IMG/VR virus record: IMGVR_UViG_3300025313_000066
Coordinates: 1 to 37,999 of that record
Direction: 5' to 3' (one strand)
DNA: 37,999 nucleotides
Origin: a virus
Position numbers and translations under genes: made by a program. The stretch's first letter is position 1, and every line of letters begins with the position of its first letter. Shown piece after piece: positions 20,927 through 29,724 of this stretch. Below the pieces are notes generated by a model. The model did no database searches. It was not told the origin of the DNA and worked only from the letters and a program-made list of their open reading frames with translations.

Positions 20927-21322
20927 TTACGCTGGGCAGTCCTGACCGGTGAACCAAAAAATTCCGTGGATGTCCTGCTCGATGAAAATCCACAGAATGC
21001 CACCCGTTTCGCCAGCCGGATCCGACGAGGCAGCGGTGACCCAGGAGTAGACAGGGATCTCTGGGCCGTAGTCGACGAACACGCGCGGAGTGGCTGCGTT
21101 GAGGCGTTTCCGCTGGCACAAGATCGGCCCGCCGGGCGTGGTCCCCGAGCGACCCGGAATGATCGTGCCCGTGGTAGCCACGCTGTTGGCGCAGTCGTCA
21201 CCCAGCTCCGTGCGCAGCGCCCGCAGCATCACCCGCAGTTCGCGCACCTCGTAGCGCAACCGTTCGTGGTCGCGTTTGAGCGACTGCAGCGAGTCGTCAG
21301 AGAGGACGTTGAGCGTTGTCAT
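20927..21322 (-). CDS. Tail-region protein with coiled-coil N-terminus (131 aa)
   Basis: The N-terminal 40 residues form a coiled coil (SLQSLKRDHERLRYEVRELR). A Gly/Pro-rich bridge follows, and then a beta-rich end (RVFVDYGPEIPVYSWVTAA, GILWIFIEQDIHGIFWF). A trimer-forming coiled coil in front of a beta domain is common in phage tip or fibre subunits. The ATG overlaps the stop of the upstream gene by four bases. The family is unknown. Confidence 0.65.
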   Translation of the reverse strand: MTTLNVLSDDSLQSLKRDHERLRYEVRELRVMLRALRTELGDDCANSVATTGTIIPGRSGTTPGGPILCQRKRLNAATPRVFVDYGPEIPVYSWVTAASSDPAGETGGILWIFIEQDIHGIFWFTGQDCPA

Positions 21323-22401
21323 TTGAACACGTCCACGGGCAGGATGTTGAACGCGCCATAGGGATGCACGCGCCAGCGGAAATAGACCGGTGGCGCCTCC
21401 CAGGTATCCGAGCCGCGCAATGGTTGTCCGTGGCCATCGAGCAGTACCATTTCCGGAACACGACGATCTTCGATGTCTCGCACGGCCGCGGCCTCCGCCA
21501 TACCCGCCTTAAAGTCCCCGGAGCTGTACGTGCCACCGCGCCCGTCCGGTGCGCCAGGATTCGCAATCCGTGTCAGTCCTCGATCAAGCACCGATTCAAG
21601 GAAACCGTCTTGCGGATTCGTCGCGTCCGCCGGCGTCCGCAGCCGAAATTCAAATGTGTACCGCCAAAAACGATACCCATTCTCCACCCGATAGTCCGCA
21701 GTAGCAGACGCACACAGCACGCAATGCGCCGCGAAGCTTTGCGCGTGAAAGCCGTACTTTTCGCAGAGTCGATCGGACCAAGCCACCGCGAATTGATTGA
21801 TCGTGCCCGCGTTCACGGTCAGGATGGCCGCCCAAAATTCGAACGCATTGCCGGAAAGTCGCACGACCGTCTCGGGCACCTCGCACGTCAGGGGTGGATC
21901 GTAAACGACTCCCGCCGAATTGTGCACCGGTCCCAGTGAATTGACCGTGCGTTGATATCCAGCGCCCGCACCGCCCACAGGCATGGGATCCATGTTCCAT
22001 GCCTTCCACACAGGCACTTGGAAAAACTGCGTACCGCTGGAGATCTCGTAGCGCCAGTCCACAGGATTCTCAGCCGGCTGGCTGTCTTCGTCCTCCTTGT
22101 CGGAGTTGTCCTTTGGATCGAGTGTCGACGATTGGCAGATCACTTGCCAGTGCAGCGCGCTGCCAGGCATCCGTGTGGGCGTGATCTGCTTGCAAAAGCT
22201 GAACGCATCTTCGCGATCGCCGTAGCGAAAACTGGACGACAGGCCGCGGCCGATCGTGTCCATGAAATCAACGCACGCCTTGGCGTCGTCCCGCGGATCG
22301 TCGACGGTCAGGATGTAGGGCGCCGTCCATTCGCGCTTGCCACCCCGTAAGGCGGTCAGCGTGGCGTGCTCTTTGGCTTCTTTCCAGTCGACGATTGCCA
22401 T
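21319..22401 (-). CDS. Putative distal tail/baseplate protein (360 aa)
   Basis: The product has 360 residues without signal or membrane segments. Several parts look beta-rich (AIVDWKEAKEHATLTALRGG; LTVDDPRDDAKACVDFMDT; YRFWRYTFEFRLRTPADAT). It directly follows the tape-measure gene, where distal tail proteins lie in siphophages. I recognise no named domain; the call rests on order alone. Confidence 0.6.
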   Translation of the reverse strand: MAIVDWKEAKEHATLTALRGGKREWTAPYILTVDDPRDDAKACVDFMDTIGRGLSSSFRYGDREDAFSFCKQITPTRMPGSALHWQVICQSSTLDPKDNSDKEDEDSQPAENPVDWRYEISSGTQFFQVPVWKAWNMDPMPVGGAGAGYQRTVNSLGPVHNSAGVVYDPPLTCEVPETVVRLSGNAFEFWAAILTVNAGTINQFAVAWSDRLCEKYGFHAQSFAAHCVLCASATADYRVENGYRFWRYTFEFRLRTPADATNPQDGFLESVLDRGLTRIANPGAPDGRGGTYSSGDFKAGMAEAAAVRDIEDRRVPEMVLLDGHGQPLRGSDTWEAPPVYFRWRVHPYGAFNILPVDVFK

Positions 22402-23669
22402 TAGAGATTCACCGGGGAGAGTATGACGGTAGACCCGCGCACGGCCGATTCAATGCGTGCGTACCAGGCTAGTATTTCGCGATGGCGGCGGTCCGCGTCT
22501 TGCTTATCGCGCTGAGCCTCCTGCAGCGCCGAGAACCCGGCACTGCTTCCGCGGGTCACGGCGCCGATGCCGGGCGTCTTGAAGTCCGAGATTTCTTTTC
22601 TCGTCGCGATCACATCTTGCATCGCCTTCTTGGCGGCCCTGGTATAGGTCGACCAGGTGATAACGCCCTTCTGTACCAGCTTGTTGAGTTCGGCCAACGA
22701 GTCGCGGTAGACTTCCATCGGTGTCCGCATGGACTCGGTCAGATTATTGCCACGCTCCGTCATTTTTTTAAGCGCAGCTTCGGCCTCCTTAGCCGCTGTT
22801 GTCGCCATCGCTGCTTCGGCGGCTTGTCTGGCAGCGACATTGGCCGACGGGCCGACTATGGGAGTGATTTTTATTTTGTTGTTGAAGGCATTGAATTGTG
22901 CCAACACCTTGGCAATAGCTCCGCCAACAATTTCCAGAAACGGCGTGGTGGTAATTACCATTTGTTGGACTGCCCCGCCCCACGTGCGTTTCACTTTATT
23001 CATCGTGTCCCCGAGGCTCTCAACATCGCCGCGCGCGTTGCCCAGCAGGATCCCCATCGCTTCCGCTTCTTTGCCATAGGCCTCGAGACCCTCTGCGCCC
23101 AGTGCCAATGTGTTAATCAGTTCGCCGCCCGATTTCCCGAAGATGTCCAGGATGACCTTTGTGCGTTCGCTGGCTGAGCCGATGTCTTTGATGCGTTCGG
23201 CAATTATCGAGAATTGTTGATCAGGCTTGAGCGTTTGCAGGGACGAGACAGACAGGCCGATTGCTGCGAAGGCGGCCGCCGCTTCCTTGGATCCGGCCGT
23301 CGCTTCACCGATCAGGTTTTGCATCTTCTGCAATGCGGCGTTCATCGTCTCTTGCGACGCACCGCTCTGTTCGGCCGCGTACCCCAGGACCGTCAACGCG
23401 TCGGCCGACATACCGAGACGGGACGCGAATTCGTCCATCTTCCCCATCTCGTCCATGGCGCTCATAAATGAACCGATGGCCCCTTGCGCCGCCGCAAAGC
23501 CGGCTCTGATGACAGTCAGGCCTGCCGTAAACTTGGCCATCCCCATGGCGACATTGGACGACATACCGGCATCGAGTTTCTGAATCGCCGCCCGTGCTTC
23601 GCCGAAACCCTTTTGCAGCGTGGCCGTCTGGGCGTCAATCTGGATCGAGATTTTTGCGGCTGTGCTCAT
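22401..23669 (-). CDS. Tail tape-measure protein, short form
   Basis: The protein has 422 residues and is mostly helical. A Gly/Ala-rich hydrophobic stretch (MGMAKFTAGLTVIRAGFAAA, about residues 43-65) and long Ala/Lys helices follow. The motif ADALTVLGYAAEQSGASQET is typical of PhageMin/TP901-type tape measures. The length sets tail length; using the usual 0.15 nm per residue, the tail would be near 60 nm. It follows the two chaperone frames and precedes the tail-tip genes, the canonical order. Confidence 0.85.
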   Translation of the reverse strand: MSTAAKISIQIDAQTATLQKGFGEARAAIQKLDAGMSSNVAMGMAKFTAGLTVIRAGFAAAQGAIGSFMSAMDEMGKMDEFASRLGMSADALTVLGYAAEQSGASQETMNAALQKMQNLIGEATAGSKEAAAAFAAIGLSVSSLQTLKPDQQFSIIAERIKDIGSASERTKVILDIFGKSGGELINTLALGAEGLEAYGKEAEAMGILLGNARGDVESLGDTMNKVKRTWGGAVQQMVITTTPFLEIVGGAIAKVLAQFNAFNNKIKITPIVGPSANVAARQAAEAAMATTAAKEAEAALKKMTERGNNLTESMRTPMEVYRDSLAELNKLVQKGVITWSTYTRAAKKAMQDVIATRKEISDFKTPGIGAVTRGSSAGFSALQEAQRDKQDADRRHREILAWYARIESAVRGSTVILSPVNL

Positions 23670-24251
23670 CGGCGATCGCCTGTTCTATGCGGTCCATCTC
23701 TGCGAGGATTTCATCGTCAGATAACCCGCGCTCGATATACGGCCAGAGCAGCTTGACCTCTTTGCTGCCCCAGCCCAGGCACGCGTGCGCCCACGTGCGG
23801 AGGTCTGATCGCAGGTCACCGAACGGCTCTTCGCAGTACAGTAACCACCACTCGAAAAACTGCGCGGCGGTAAGTTGTTCGAACAGTACGTCAGGGTGGA
23901 TCACTCCCAGTTCTCGGCACAGCTCGAACGCGAAACGGTAGAGCGGTTGCGCTAGTTTTTTTTTGCTTCCTCGGCGAGCAGCCCGTTGACCCGCAACGCC
24001 TGCATCCCCAGCACCTTCAGACTTTCCGCGGTGACCTCCATCCACTCCTCAGGTGTGGCCTGGTGGGACTCCACGCACACGGCCAGCAACTCGGCGTAGA
24101 ACCGCAGGGCCGCGGGCGTGTCCACGGCCTCCCCGTTCATCCCCGCGAATTTGGCTAGTGTGGCGGCGCTGATCGGCCGGAACACCACGTCGGCCTCCCA
24201 ACGGTCGTAGTGCCAGGTCACGGGCTTGCGGTCCAAGTCGGCCAGGTTCAT
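23635..24251 (-). CDS. Frameshifted tail assembly chaperone (G-GT-type fusion)
   Basis: Reading 98 codons from ATG 24251, slipping back one base on the A-run, and continuing to 23635 gives a 205-residue fusion. The second part includes QPLYRFAFELCRELGVIHPD and AAQFFEWWLLYCEEPFGDLR, typical of the T segment in phage tail chaperones. The second frame has no good start of its own in this context. Such fusions recruit tape-measure and tube proteins during tail assembly. The exact slip step is inferred. Confidence 0.8.
23952..24251 (-). CDS. Tail assembly chaperone, unshifted product (G-type)
   Basis: A 99-residue protein: MNLADLDRKPVTWHYDRWEA at the start and GLLAEEAKKN at the end. The ATG overlaps the tail-tube stop in an ATGA arrangement, so I choose this start. 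It stops at TAG immediately after the slippery A-run, as expected for the major product of a -1 frameshift pair. Confidence 0.85.
   Translation of the reverse strand: MNLADLDRKPVTWHYDRWEADVVFRPISAATLAKFAGMNGEAVDTPAALRFYAELLAVCVESHQATPEEWMEVTAESLKVLGMQALRVNGLLAEEAKKN
23955..23964 (-). promoter_or_regulatory. Slippery sequence for -1 ribosomal frameshift
   Basis: Nine A followed by C and the TAG stop (minus-strand reading GCA AAA AAA AAC TAG). It contains both A AAA AAA and A AAA AAC heptamers in the correct phase. The -1 frame continues straight into the second chaperone part. Confidence 0.85.
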
Positions 24252-24697
24252 CACGTCACCGTGTCCGTAATGGCGCCCGTGCGGGAGACCTTGCACGTGC
24301 GCGGGGTGCCCGTGCCACCCTCGACGGTCGCCGGCGTGATCGCGAACAACACCCCGGTGAAATCCTTGGTCCACGTCGACGTCACGCCCACGGCTGTCAG
24401 CGTCGCGATAATCAATTGCCATTTCACGCTCGCACCGCTGGCGTAGAGCGCATCCAGGGCGTCGTCCGTAGTGTCCGACGGATCGTGCAACGACGTGAAG
24501 GAGAACTCCGATAATTGCTCAATGCCCGAGGCAGCCACCGCAACAGTGTCCTCCATGGCTGTCAGATCAATCAGCGACTTTTCCCGCGCGGGAGGCGTGG
24601 CGCTCGTGCACAATCCCACCGTCAACATGGTTATGCCGTCACCCGACGAATTCACTTTTACCAGCGCACCTTTTCCCGTATAGCGAACTTTGGCCAT
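24251..24697 (-). CDS. Major tail tube protein
   Basis: The protein has 148 residues and is beta-rich: KVRYTGKGALVKVNSSGDGI, IEQLSEFSFTSLHDPSDT, VKWQLIIATLTAVGVTSTWT, TCKVSRTGAITDTVT. The length and the composition fit a lambda gpV-like or TP901-type siphovirus tube subunit. It is followed directly by the chaperone frameshift pair and the tape measure, as in siphophages generally. Confidence 0.8.
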   Translation of the reverse strand: MAKVRYTGKGALVKVNSSGDGITMLTVGLCTSATPPAREKSLIDLTAMEDTVAVAASGIEQLSEFSFTSLHDPSDTTDDALDALYASGASVKWQLIIATLTAVGVTSTWTKDFTGVLFAITPATVEGGTGTPRTCKVSRTGAITDTVT

Positions 24698-24753
24698 GGC
24701 TTTATCCTTTCGCGTTGCAGTGACTGCCGGCGTGTCACAGTGACACCGTCACG

Positions 24754-25380
24754 TCACCCCTTGATGTCAACCAGAAATTCGATTGCCCCGATGGACGCTG
24801 TCACCGCAGTGGCCGTCGCCGAATCGGTCACCGTGATCGTCAGCCGCACGTCCAACACGTCGCCCGCCGAGAGACCCGTGGGCGTGATCGTGAAGTCCTT
24901 GTTGGCGAACGTCAGCGAGTTGATACTCTGGGCAGCCGTCGCACACAGGTCGCTCCCGAGGCCCGCCGCCCGGTCGGACTTGTAGCATTCCACGTCCAGG
25001 GTGGTCGACGCGCTGGCCACCGTGGTTTCCATGCCGGCGTTGAGTCGCAGCGTCAGGGTCTCGCCGGCGTCGTACTCGGCGGGCACCTGAAATTGAAACC
25101 GGCCGTAGCGGGTCGTGGTCGTGTTCTTGAGGTCGCCCGTGGAGACCTTGGGCGTGTTGGTGGCGAAGGTGCCACCCACCAGGCCCAGATCATCGGCTGC
25201 TGGCGTCCCCGGCAGGTTGGTCGCCAGGGCGTCCCAGGTCCGCAGGTCGACCAGGGGGACGGCGAAGACGGCCGCCGCGTCCTGCTTCAGTTCGCTCCGC
25301 TGATAGACCGGCATCGTCCCATCCACTTGGAGGTTGCCCGTTATCCGCGTGTCGCCTTCGATTCTCTGCACAACTGTCAT
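24754..25380 (-). CDS. Beta-structured virion protein (208 aa)
   Basis: The N-terminus reads MTVVQRIEGDTRITGNLQVD, a small fibre-type segment. The C-terminal part is a beta sandwich (GRFQFQVPAEYDAGETLTLR, FTITPTGLSAGDVLDVRLT). It overlaps the end of the tail-terminator fusion gene by 4 bases. The protein looks like a decoration or fibre subunit that may sit on the neck or tail. No family can be named. Confidence 0.6.
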   Translation of the reverse strand: MTVVQRIEGDTRITGNLQVDGTMPVYQRSELKQDAAAVFAVPLVDLRTWDALATNLPGTPAADDLGLVGGTFATNTPKVSTGDLKNTTTTRYGRFQFQVPAEYDAGETLTLRLNAGMETTVASASTTLDVECYKSDRAAGLGSDLCATAAQSINSLTFANKDFTITPTGLSAGDVLDVRLTITVTDSATATAVTASIGAIEFLVDIKG

Positions 25381-26150
25381 GGTCGGATTACCTCCACGTC
25401 CAAACTTGAAACGAATAGATTCTCTCCCGCGTCGGTATTCCGCGGGACGTATGTTTCCGCCGCGTCACTGACGGAAATCCACGAGTAGACACCCTCGCCC
25501 ACCTGGCCCTGTAAACCGTTGAGCGATCTGCGGACCGCGTCCGAGACTTCGATCACGGTCAGGCCGTTTTCGGAGACACACTCCACGTCGAACGTTTCCT
25601 TCCATGGTTCGTCTTCCACTTCCCCCATGGCGGCCACAAATTGCACGCCTCGTCGCTGGATCCAGACGAATGGCATCTCCACACCGACAGGCACCACACC
25701 GCCGTAGACGCGACCATCGACCAGCACGTCCACCGCGTGCTCCAATTTCAATGCGTCGATCAGGTCGGCGGTGGCATCGCTTCCGTTGGCGACTCCGCTG
25801 CTGGTCTCGTTGCTGGCTGGCGAGTCAATGGTCGTACCCGCCGAATAAGTGCCCTGAAATTCCGCGCCACCAGCACCGTACCAAACTCCGTAGGCCACGT
25901 TCGCGGTCGATGGTAGCTCAAGTGTTCCCGCCAACGGCACGTCGTTGATCATGTACGCTATGCCATCTTCAACGTTTTCTACGCCAGGGTCGGTGCTTGT
26001 CCCTCCGGCAACCACTAACGTTCCGATGCCTCCGTCACCCCGACCCACTCCCAGCCGAATATCGCCCAACGCAACGAGTCGGCTCAGTACGGTCGGCGCG
26101 AGCCGATACGCACCTGGCGTGGTTGGTCGGGCTGTGAAACGGTAGGCCAT
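25377..26150 (-). CDS. Fibre-type N-domain fused to tail-terminator (DUF3168-like) domain
   Basis: The protein has 257 residues. Residues 1-125 carry loops like VENVEDGIAYMINDVPLAGT and ANVAYGVWYGAGGAEFQGT, a motif also seen near the end of the 27985-29403 product. From about 126 it reads ATADLIDALKLEHAVDVLVD, GRVYGGVVPVGVEMPFVWIQ and a beta-rich end, matching the tail-terminator family (DUF3168-like). It directly precedes the tube region, as expected for a terminator. The fusion and the related 22-codon fragment at 29725-29793 suggest insertion of fibre genes into the gene. Confidence 0.7.
   Translation of the reverse strand: MAYRFTARPTTPGAYRLAPTVLSRLVALGDIRLGVGRGDGGIGTLVVAGGTSTDPGVENVEDGIAYMINDVPLAGTLELPSTANVAYGVWYGAGGAEFQGTYSAGTTIDSPASNETSSGVANGSDATADLIDALKLEHAVDVLVDGRVYGGVVPVGVEMPFVWIQRRGVQFVAAMGEVEDEPWKETFDVECVSENGLTVIEVSDAVRRSLNGLQGQVGEGVYSWISVSDAAETYVPRNTDAGENLFVSSLDVEVIRP
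25746..25772. repeat. Direct repeat copy 1 (27 bp)
   Basis: This 27-base segment matches 29755-29781 at 24 positions and begins TTTCAA on the plus strand. Both copies encode the same LID-x-LK region of a tail-terminator start. The two flank about 4 kb of fibre-type genes. Confidence 0.75.
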
Positions 26151-27376
26151 TACGGGATGACCTCCATCATTGTGTCGAGCTTGTCCGTCGTGGCCTTAAT
26201 CGCGTCGACCAGCAGATCCAGCCGACCATTGTTTAGCCAGTCGTCGTAAACGACATCAAGCTTGCTGCCGTTAGTTTCCATCGCCGTTACGATCTCGGTC
26301 GCTGTCGGCACCGTCACCCAGGTCGCTGGCAAGCAATCGACGTAACTGATGATCGTTTGAATCTCCGTGTCGATGTACCCAGCGACAGTCGCTAATGCTG
26401 ACGCCGTTGCCAAACCGCTCGTAGCGGCCGTGATCGCCGCTTCTACCGCACTCTGGTCAGCGGGATCAGAAGGAAGATTGTCCGCATATCCAAGGATGTC
26501 CGCGAGGTACTTGCCCAACGAACCAGCCGTGGTAATGTCGGTGATGGCAACCGCACCTGTGAGCGTCGTGGTCGTAGACACCACAAGTGAGTTAAATGTG
26601 GTGGCTCCCGTGCTTGTAATCGTCGCTGCTTGAATCGTACCACTGCAGGTCAACGAGGTAGCCCCAATGGCACCTGCTGTGATCGCCGCAAACGTGGTGG
26701 CTCCCGTGATAGTCAATGTCGTCCCGATGCTGACAGCACCTGTAACCGTAATGGAAGCGAATGTCGTCGCACCCAACGACACTGCTCCAGTTTGTGTAAT
26801 AGCCGCCAACGTTGTCGTACCGGTCACACCCAGAGTGGAGCCGAGCGAAACAGCCCCAGTCAAGGTCGTAGTGGTGCCGACCGTCACGGCCCCATCCACT
26901 CCGAACGAGGCACACGTTAGGGCACCAACAACATCTACCGTCGTGTCGATACTCACGGAGTTGGCAGTCAACGCTCCCACCACGTCGAACGTGGAACCAC
27001 ACGACACGGCCCCCGAGAGGGTTGTCGCATTCGTGACCGTTACGGCACTGAAGGTTACGGCCGGCTGTGCGGCTGCGAGCTGCACGTTGCCAGGCACGCT
27101 CGATGCCGTGGTCACCACCGAGATACTGGCCGAGGTGCACGACGCCTTGTAGATGAACACCATGAACGATGTGTAATTCGTTTCCGCTTGCGTCGGGGTG
27201 TAGTACCACCCACCGCTCGTCGTGTCACAAGCCAACGTTCCTCCGCCAGCCCCAGCCGCTCCGCCTTGTCCCATGACTCTGACAGACGCGCCCGTCGTTT
27301 GAATCGTCCCGTCGGCGATCAGGTAGATGGACCCTACGGCAATGCGTTCGGGGGCAGCAGCATTGATTGGATACAC
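26150..27376 (-). CDS. Repetitive fibre protein with T-x-T-G-A-V repeats
   Basis: I prefer GTG 27376 (GGAGGAG 8 bases upstream) over the frame's ATG at 27505. The protein has 408 residues. The middle holds many 9- to 12-residue repeats such as TTTLTGAVSLGSTLGVTG, ATTFASITVTGAVSIGTTL and TGATTFAAITAGAIGATSL, which suggest a beta-solenoid or trimeric shaft. The N-terminal part (IAVGSIYLIADGTIQTTGAS) and the helical C-terminal part (VDAIKATTDKLDTMMEVIP) would be the attachment and end parts. It is probably a virion fibre. Confidence 0.75.
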   Translation of the reverse strand: MYPINAAAPERIAVGSIYLIADGTIQTTGASVRVMGQGGAAGAGGGTLACDTTSGGWYYTPTQAETNYTSFMVFIYKASCTSASISVVTTASSVPGNVQLAAAQPAVTFSAVTVTNATTLSGAVSCGSTFDVVGALTANSVSIDTTVDVVGALTCASFGVDGAVTVGTTTTLTGAVSLGSTLGVTGTTTLAAITQTGAVSLGATTFASITVTGAVSIGTTLTITGATTFAAITAGAIGATSLTCSGTIQAATITSTGATTFNSLVVSTTTTLTGAVAITDITTAGSLGKYLADILGYADNLPSDPADQSAVEAAITAATSGLATASALATVAGYIDTEIQTIISYVDCLPATWVTVPTATEIVTAMETNGSKLDVVYDDWLNNGRLDLLVDAIKATTDKLDTMMEVIP

Positions 27377-27377
27377 G

Positions 27378-27536
27378 CTAAGCTCCTCCGCCAATGACTT
27401 GTGACTGCTGCTGCCGGGCCCATAGCCAATAGGTTGCCGCTGGTGGCCCACCAGCACCCACCGTCCACAACTTGAGCCGCATCGGCCTCCGCAGTGGAGT
27501 AGCAATGAACGGTCGTCGGTAGACGTAGCGTTGCAT
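27378..27536 (-). CDS. Small protein with conserved C-terminal motif (52 aa)
   Basis: The ATG overlaps the stop of the upstream gene (TGATG) and the product ends just before the GTG of the fibre gene. Sequence features are a basic N-terminus (MQRYVYRRPFIATPLRRPM), then TVGAGGPPAATYWLWARQQQ and an end SQVIGGGA. The fit into the operon and the Trp/Tyr-rich pattern support a real gene. It could be a small virion or assembly component. Confidence 0.65.
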   Translation of the reverse strand: MQRYVYRRPFIATPLRRPMRLKLWTVGAGGPPAATYWLWARQQQSQVIGGGA

Positions 27537-27979
27537 CAGATCTCTTCCCAGCAAACCCAGCCGGACATCTCGAACGCATCGGCCACGTCACACACCAGGG
27601 CAATCCCCGTGCTGACTTCAATCACCGGTCGCATCTCAGGTGTGTAGATCATGCCCAGCGGGCCGCGTTGCTCCCAGGCGAATCCCATCAATACGTCACC
27701 GGGCGTTCCCGGCGTCGTGTCACCGTATCGCACGGCACCAACGATAGCGCCGTTGTCGGTATCAAGCATGACTTCCGTAGCCGCTGTACCAACCGATCCC
27801 ACCGCTGATAACCTCAGCAAGGCACACTCCAGCAACACGCTGGTAATTGAATCGCTCGTAATCTCCCAGCCGTGTAGGATCAGTTTGTTCGTGGCGGGTG
27901 CCATCAGCGACCACAAGTCCTGCGTGGCGTCGGCTCCAATCGTGACACTGCGAAACGGACATATCACCATGCGTCCCAT
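27536..27979 (-). CDS. Beta-rich virion-type protein (147 aa)
   Basis: The third-codon ATG at 27979 has GGAGGT with 7-base spacing and is preferred. The sequence is beta-rich throughout (FRSVTIGADATQDLWSLMAP, HGWEITSDSITSVLLECALL, GMIYTPEMRPVIEVSTGIAL). It resembles small jelly-roll proteins found in phage head or tail decoration modules. It belongs to the inserted fibre block and is translated with its neighbours. No family name can be given. Confidence 0.65.
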   Translation of the reverse strand: MGRMVICPFRSVTIGADATQDLWSLMAPATNKLILHGWEITSDSITSVLLECALLRLSAVGSVGTAATEVMLDTDNGAIVGAVRYGDTTPGTPGDVLMGFAWEQRGPLGMIYTPEMRPVIEVSTGIALVCDVADAFEMSGWVCWEEI

Positions 27980-27984
27980 AAACA

Positions 27985-29403
27985 TTACCTCCCAATAAGT
28001 GTACTTCGTCGTGTTGCAATCAAACCACCGCCAGCCACCAGCGTGCCAACTAGGTTATCTGGCGATGGATCGCCGTATGCTACAGCATTCTCGACGTTTG
28101 CTACGGCAGGCAACGTGGGACTGACTCGCTGGAATGCTCCACAGTCGGATGCAAAAATGCCAGCCTCTTTTCCGTAACTTGCAGGTCGCAATCGGTAATC
28201 CTTGCTCGCATCGTCGATATACTCAGCATCGGCGTCGGCATTCGCGGTAGCAACGTTGAAAAGTGACGCAACTTCGACATAGTTAGCACCTCCCGATGTC
28301 CAGCCACTCGTGAGTCGTGTATTCCGATTGCGGAACAGGATACCCCCCTCGTCCGCATCAAAGAAGTTGACACCGTACCCGCCGCAATCGGTAATCTGAT
28401 TGTTGACAATGCATATTGGATAGATCATTCCATCCGCAATATAAACCGCGTTGCCATTGCTTGAAAGGAGTGTGTTGCCAACTATACACATAAACGTACT
28501 CGCGTAGGACATGACAATACAGTGTCCGTACACGTCAATTAGATTTCCAACGACAGGGCCAGCGTGGCTCACTCCACCTCCCGTGTTTCCTCCAGACGTG
28601 ACTAGGCGATTACCTACAATCTCACCCCCGTAACCTGTCTCGAAATTAATACAGTACCCTGCACCGCTCGACGCTGTCTTGAAAATGTCGCACTCAACCA
28701 CCGCACCGCCATAGGGTCGATACATGTAAATGCCGTCGGCACCAGCACCCGATGCCGTCACAATGCAGTTGATCAGTAGATTTGACGAATATGCGTACAC
28801 GGCCTGTGTTGTCGCAGCGCTGGCTACGTTGAGGTTCCGGAGCACCAGAAACGACTTGATCATGAACAGATATCCGGTCGTGTAGGACAGGACAGGCATG
28901 TTCGTCGTGCTCAATGCGCCATGGCCATTGGCTCGCGCAGGCGTGAGAATATTCCACGAACTGTCACAGCCGACAAACGCGATAGGACTCGTTATCGTGC
29001 CCGAATTCGTTGGCGCCGTCGTTTCTGTTCCGCGGTTATACGTACCGCTTGCGATCTTGACCAGATCACCCGCAGCGGCACTGGCTAATGCCTGCGTCCA
29101 TGTCCACGGATACGTGGAGGACGAACCATCCACATTCGCAAAGGTTGGATTGGCCGCCCCCTGATCGGCAAGTTTGTCGGCATTTCCAGTAACTCCAACC
29201 ACTTCACCTAACGTATAGGTCCCATTGCGTGACTTGACGACGTAGGTTGTGGCAGTCAGTTTGATAACCACCGTGCACGTCTTGGCACTGGTCTGACCGG
29301 TCACAACATCATCAACAGCCCAGTCCGTTGCGGGTGACACATCGAGCGTAATCACCTCGTAGGTCGGCGCGTCTGACGTGACGTATCGCACTGTCATGGC
29401 CAT
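27985..29403 (-). CDS. Right-handed beta-helix protein, probable fibre or tailspike
   Basis: The protein has 472 residues. An N-terminal beta domain (to about residue 90) is followed by a long solenoid of short turns with Asn/Gly corners (LFMIKSFLVLRNLNVASAAT; NLLINCIVTASGAGADGIYM; GAVVECDIFKTASSGAGYCI; NAVYIADGMIYPICIVNNQI), a pectate-lyase-like pattern. The C-terminus has ANVENAVAYGDPSPDNLVGT, a motif shared with the 25377-26150 product. Such proteins bind or digest surface glycans. No catalytic residues can be named. Confidence 0.8.
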   Translation of the reverse strand: MAMTVRYVTSDAPTYEVITLDVSPATDWAVDDVVTGQTSAKTCTVVIKLTATTYVVKSRNGTYTLGEVVGVTGNADKLADQGAANPTFANVDGSSSTYPWTWTQALASAAAGDLVKIASGTYNRGTETTAPTNSGTITSPIAFVGCDSSWNILTPARANGHGALSTTNMPVLSYTTGYLFMIKSFLVLRNLNVASAATTQAVYAYSSNLLINCIVTASGAGADGIYMYRPYGGAVVECDIFKTASSGAGYCINFETGYGGEIVGNRLVTSGGNTGGGVSHAGPVVGNLIDVYGHCIVMSYASTFMCIVGNTLLSSNGNAVYIADGMIYPICIVNNQITDCGGYGVNFFDADEGGILFRNRNTRLTSGWTSGGANYVEVASLFNVATANADADAEYIDDASKDYRLRPASYGKEAGIFASDCGAFQRVSPTLPAVANVENAVAYGDPSPDNLVGTLVAGGGLIATRRSTLIGR

Positions 29404-29405
29404 GG

Positions 29406-29720
29406 CTATGGACTTCCGTTGACTTCGATGCTCAGCAGGATATTCAGTTTGAGGTTGCTGCTTGCTTCCAAATCCGTCAGCATCAATCCGATATGGTTCT
29501 TCAGACCGTTGACGTTAGCGCCAGTAATCGGACTACGGCCATCCTGCGCGGAACCGTCCACAACCAGATCAGTCGTGTTGGGGATCTTGGCGCCCATGCC
29601 AGTGGCGTTCCACTCGTTTGTAAATGCCTTCGCGGCGTAGTAGTATTTCGTCGCGATGTCTGCCAATTGTCGAACTCGCTCGTTGCAAAATCGCACTGCT
29701 TCGGGATTCGTGATTTCCAT
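29406..29720 (-). CDS. Hypothetical protein of the fibre block (104 aa)
   Basis: The first half is helical (RFCNERVRQLADIATKYYYA) and the second half contains short beta and helix parts (LKNHIGLMLTDLEASSNLKL). It is the first gene of the inserted block, right after the 22-codon fragment. I recognise no family. A small structural or chaperone protein is possible. Confidence 0.65.
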   Translation of the reverse strand: MEITNPEAVRFCNERVRQLADIATKYYYAAKAFTNEWNATGMGAKIPNTTDLVVDGSAQDGRSPITGANVNGLKNHIGLMLTDLEASSNLKLNILLSIEVNGSP

Positions 29721-29724
29721 CTCT

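Noticed and set aside
20534-21361. Plus-strand open frame of 275 codons
   Set aside because: It is antisense to tail genes with overlapping start-stop codons and lacks any domain.
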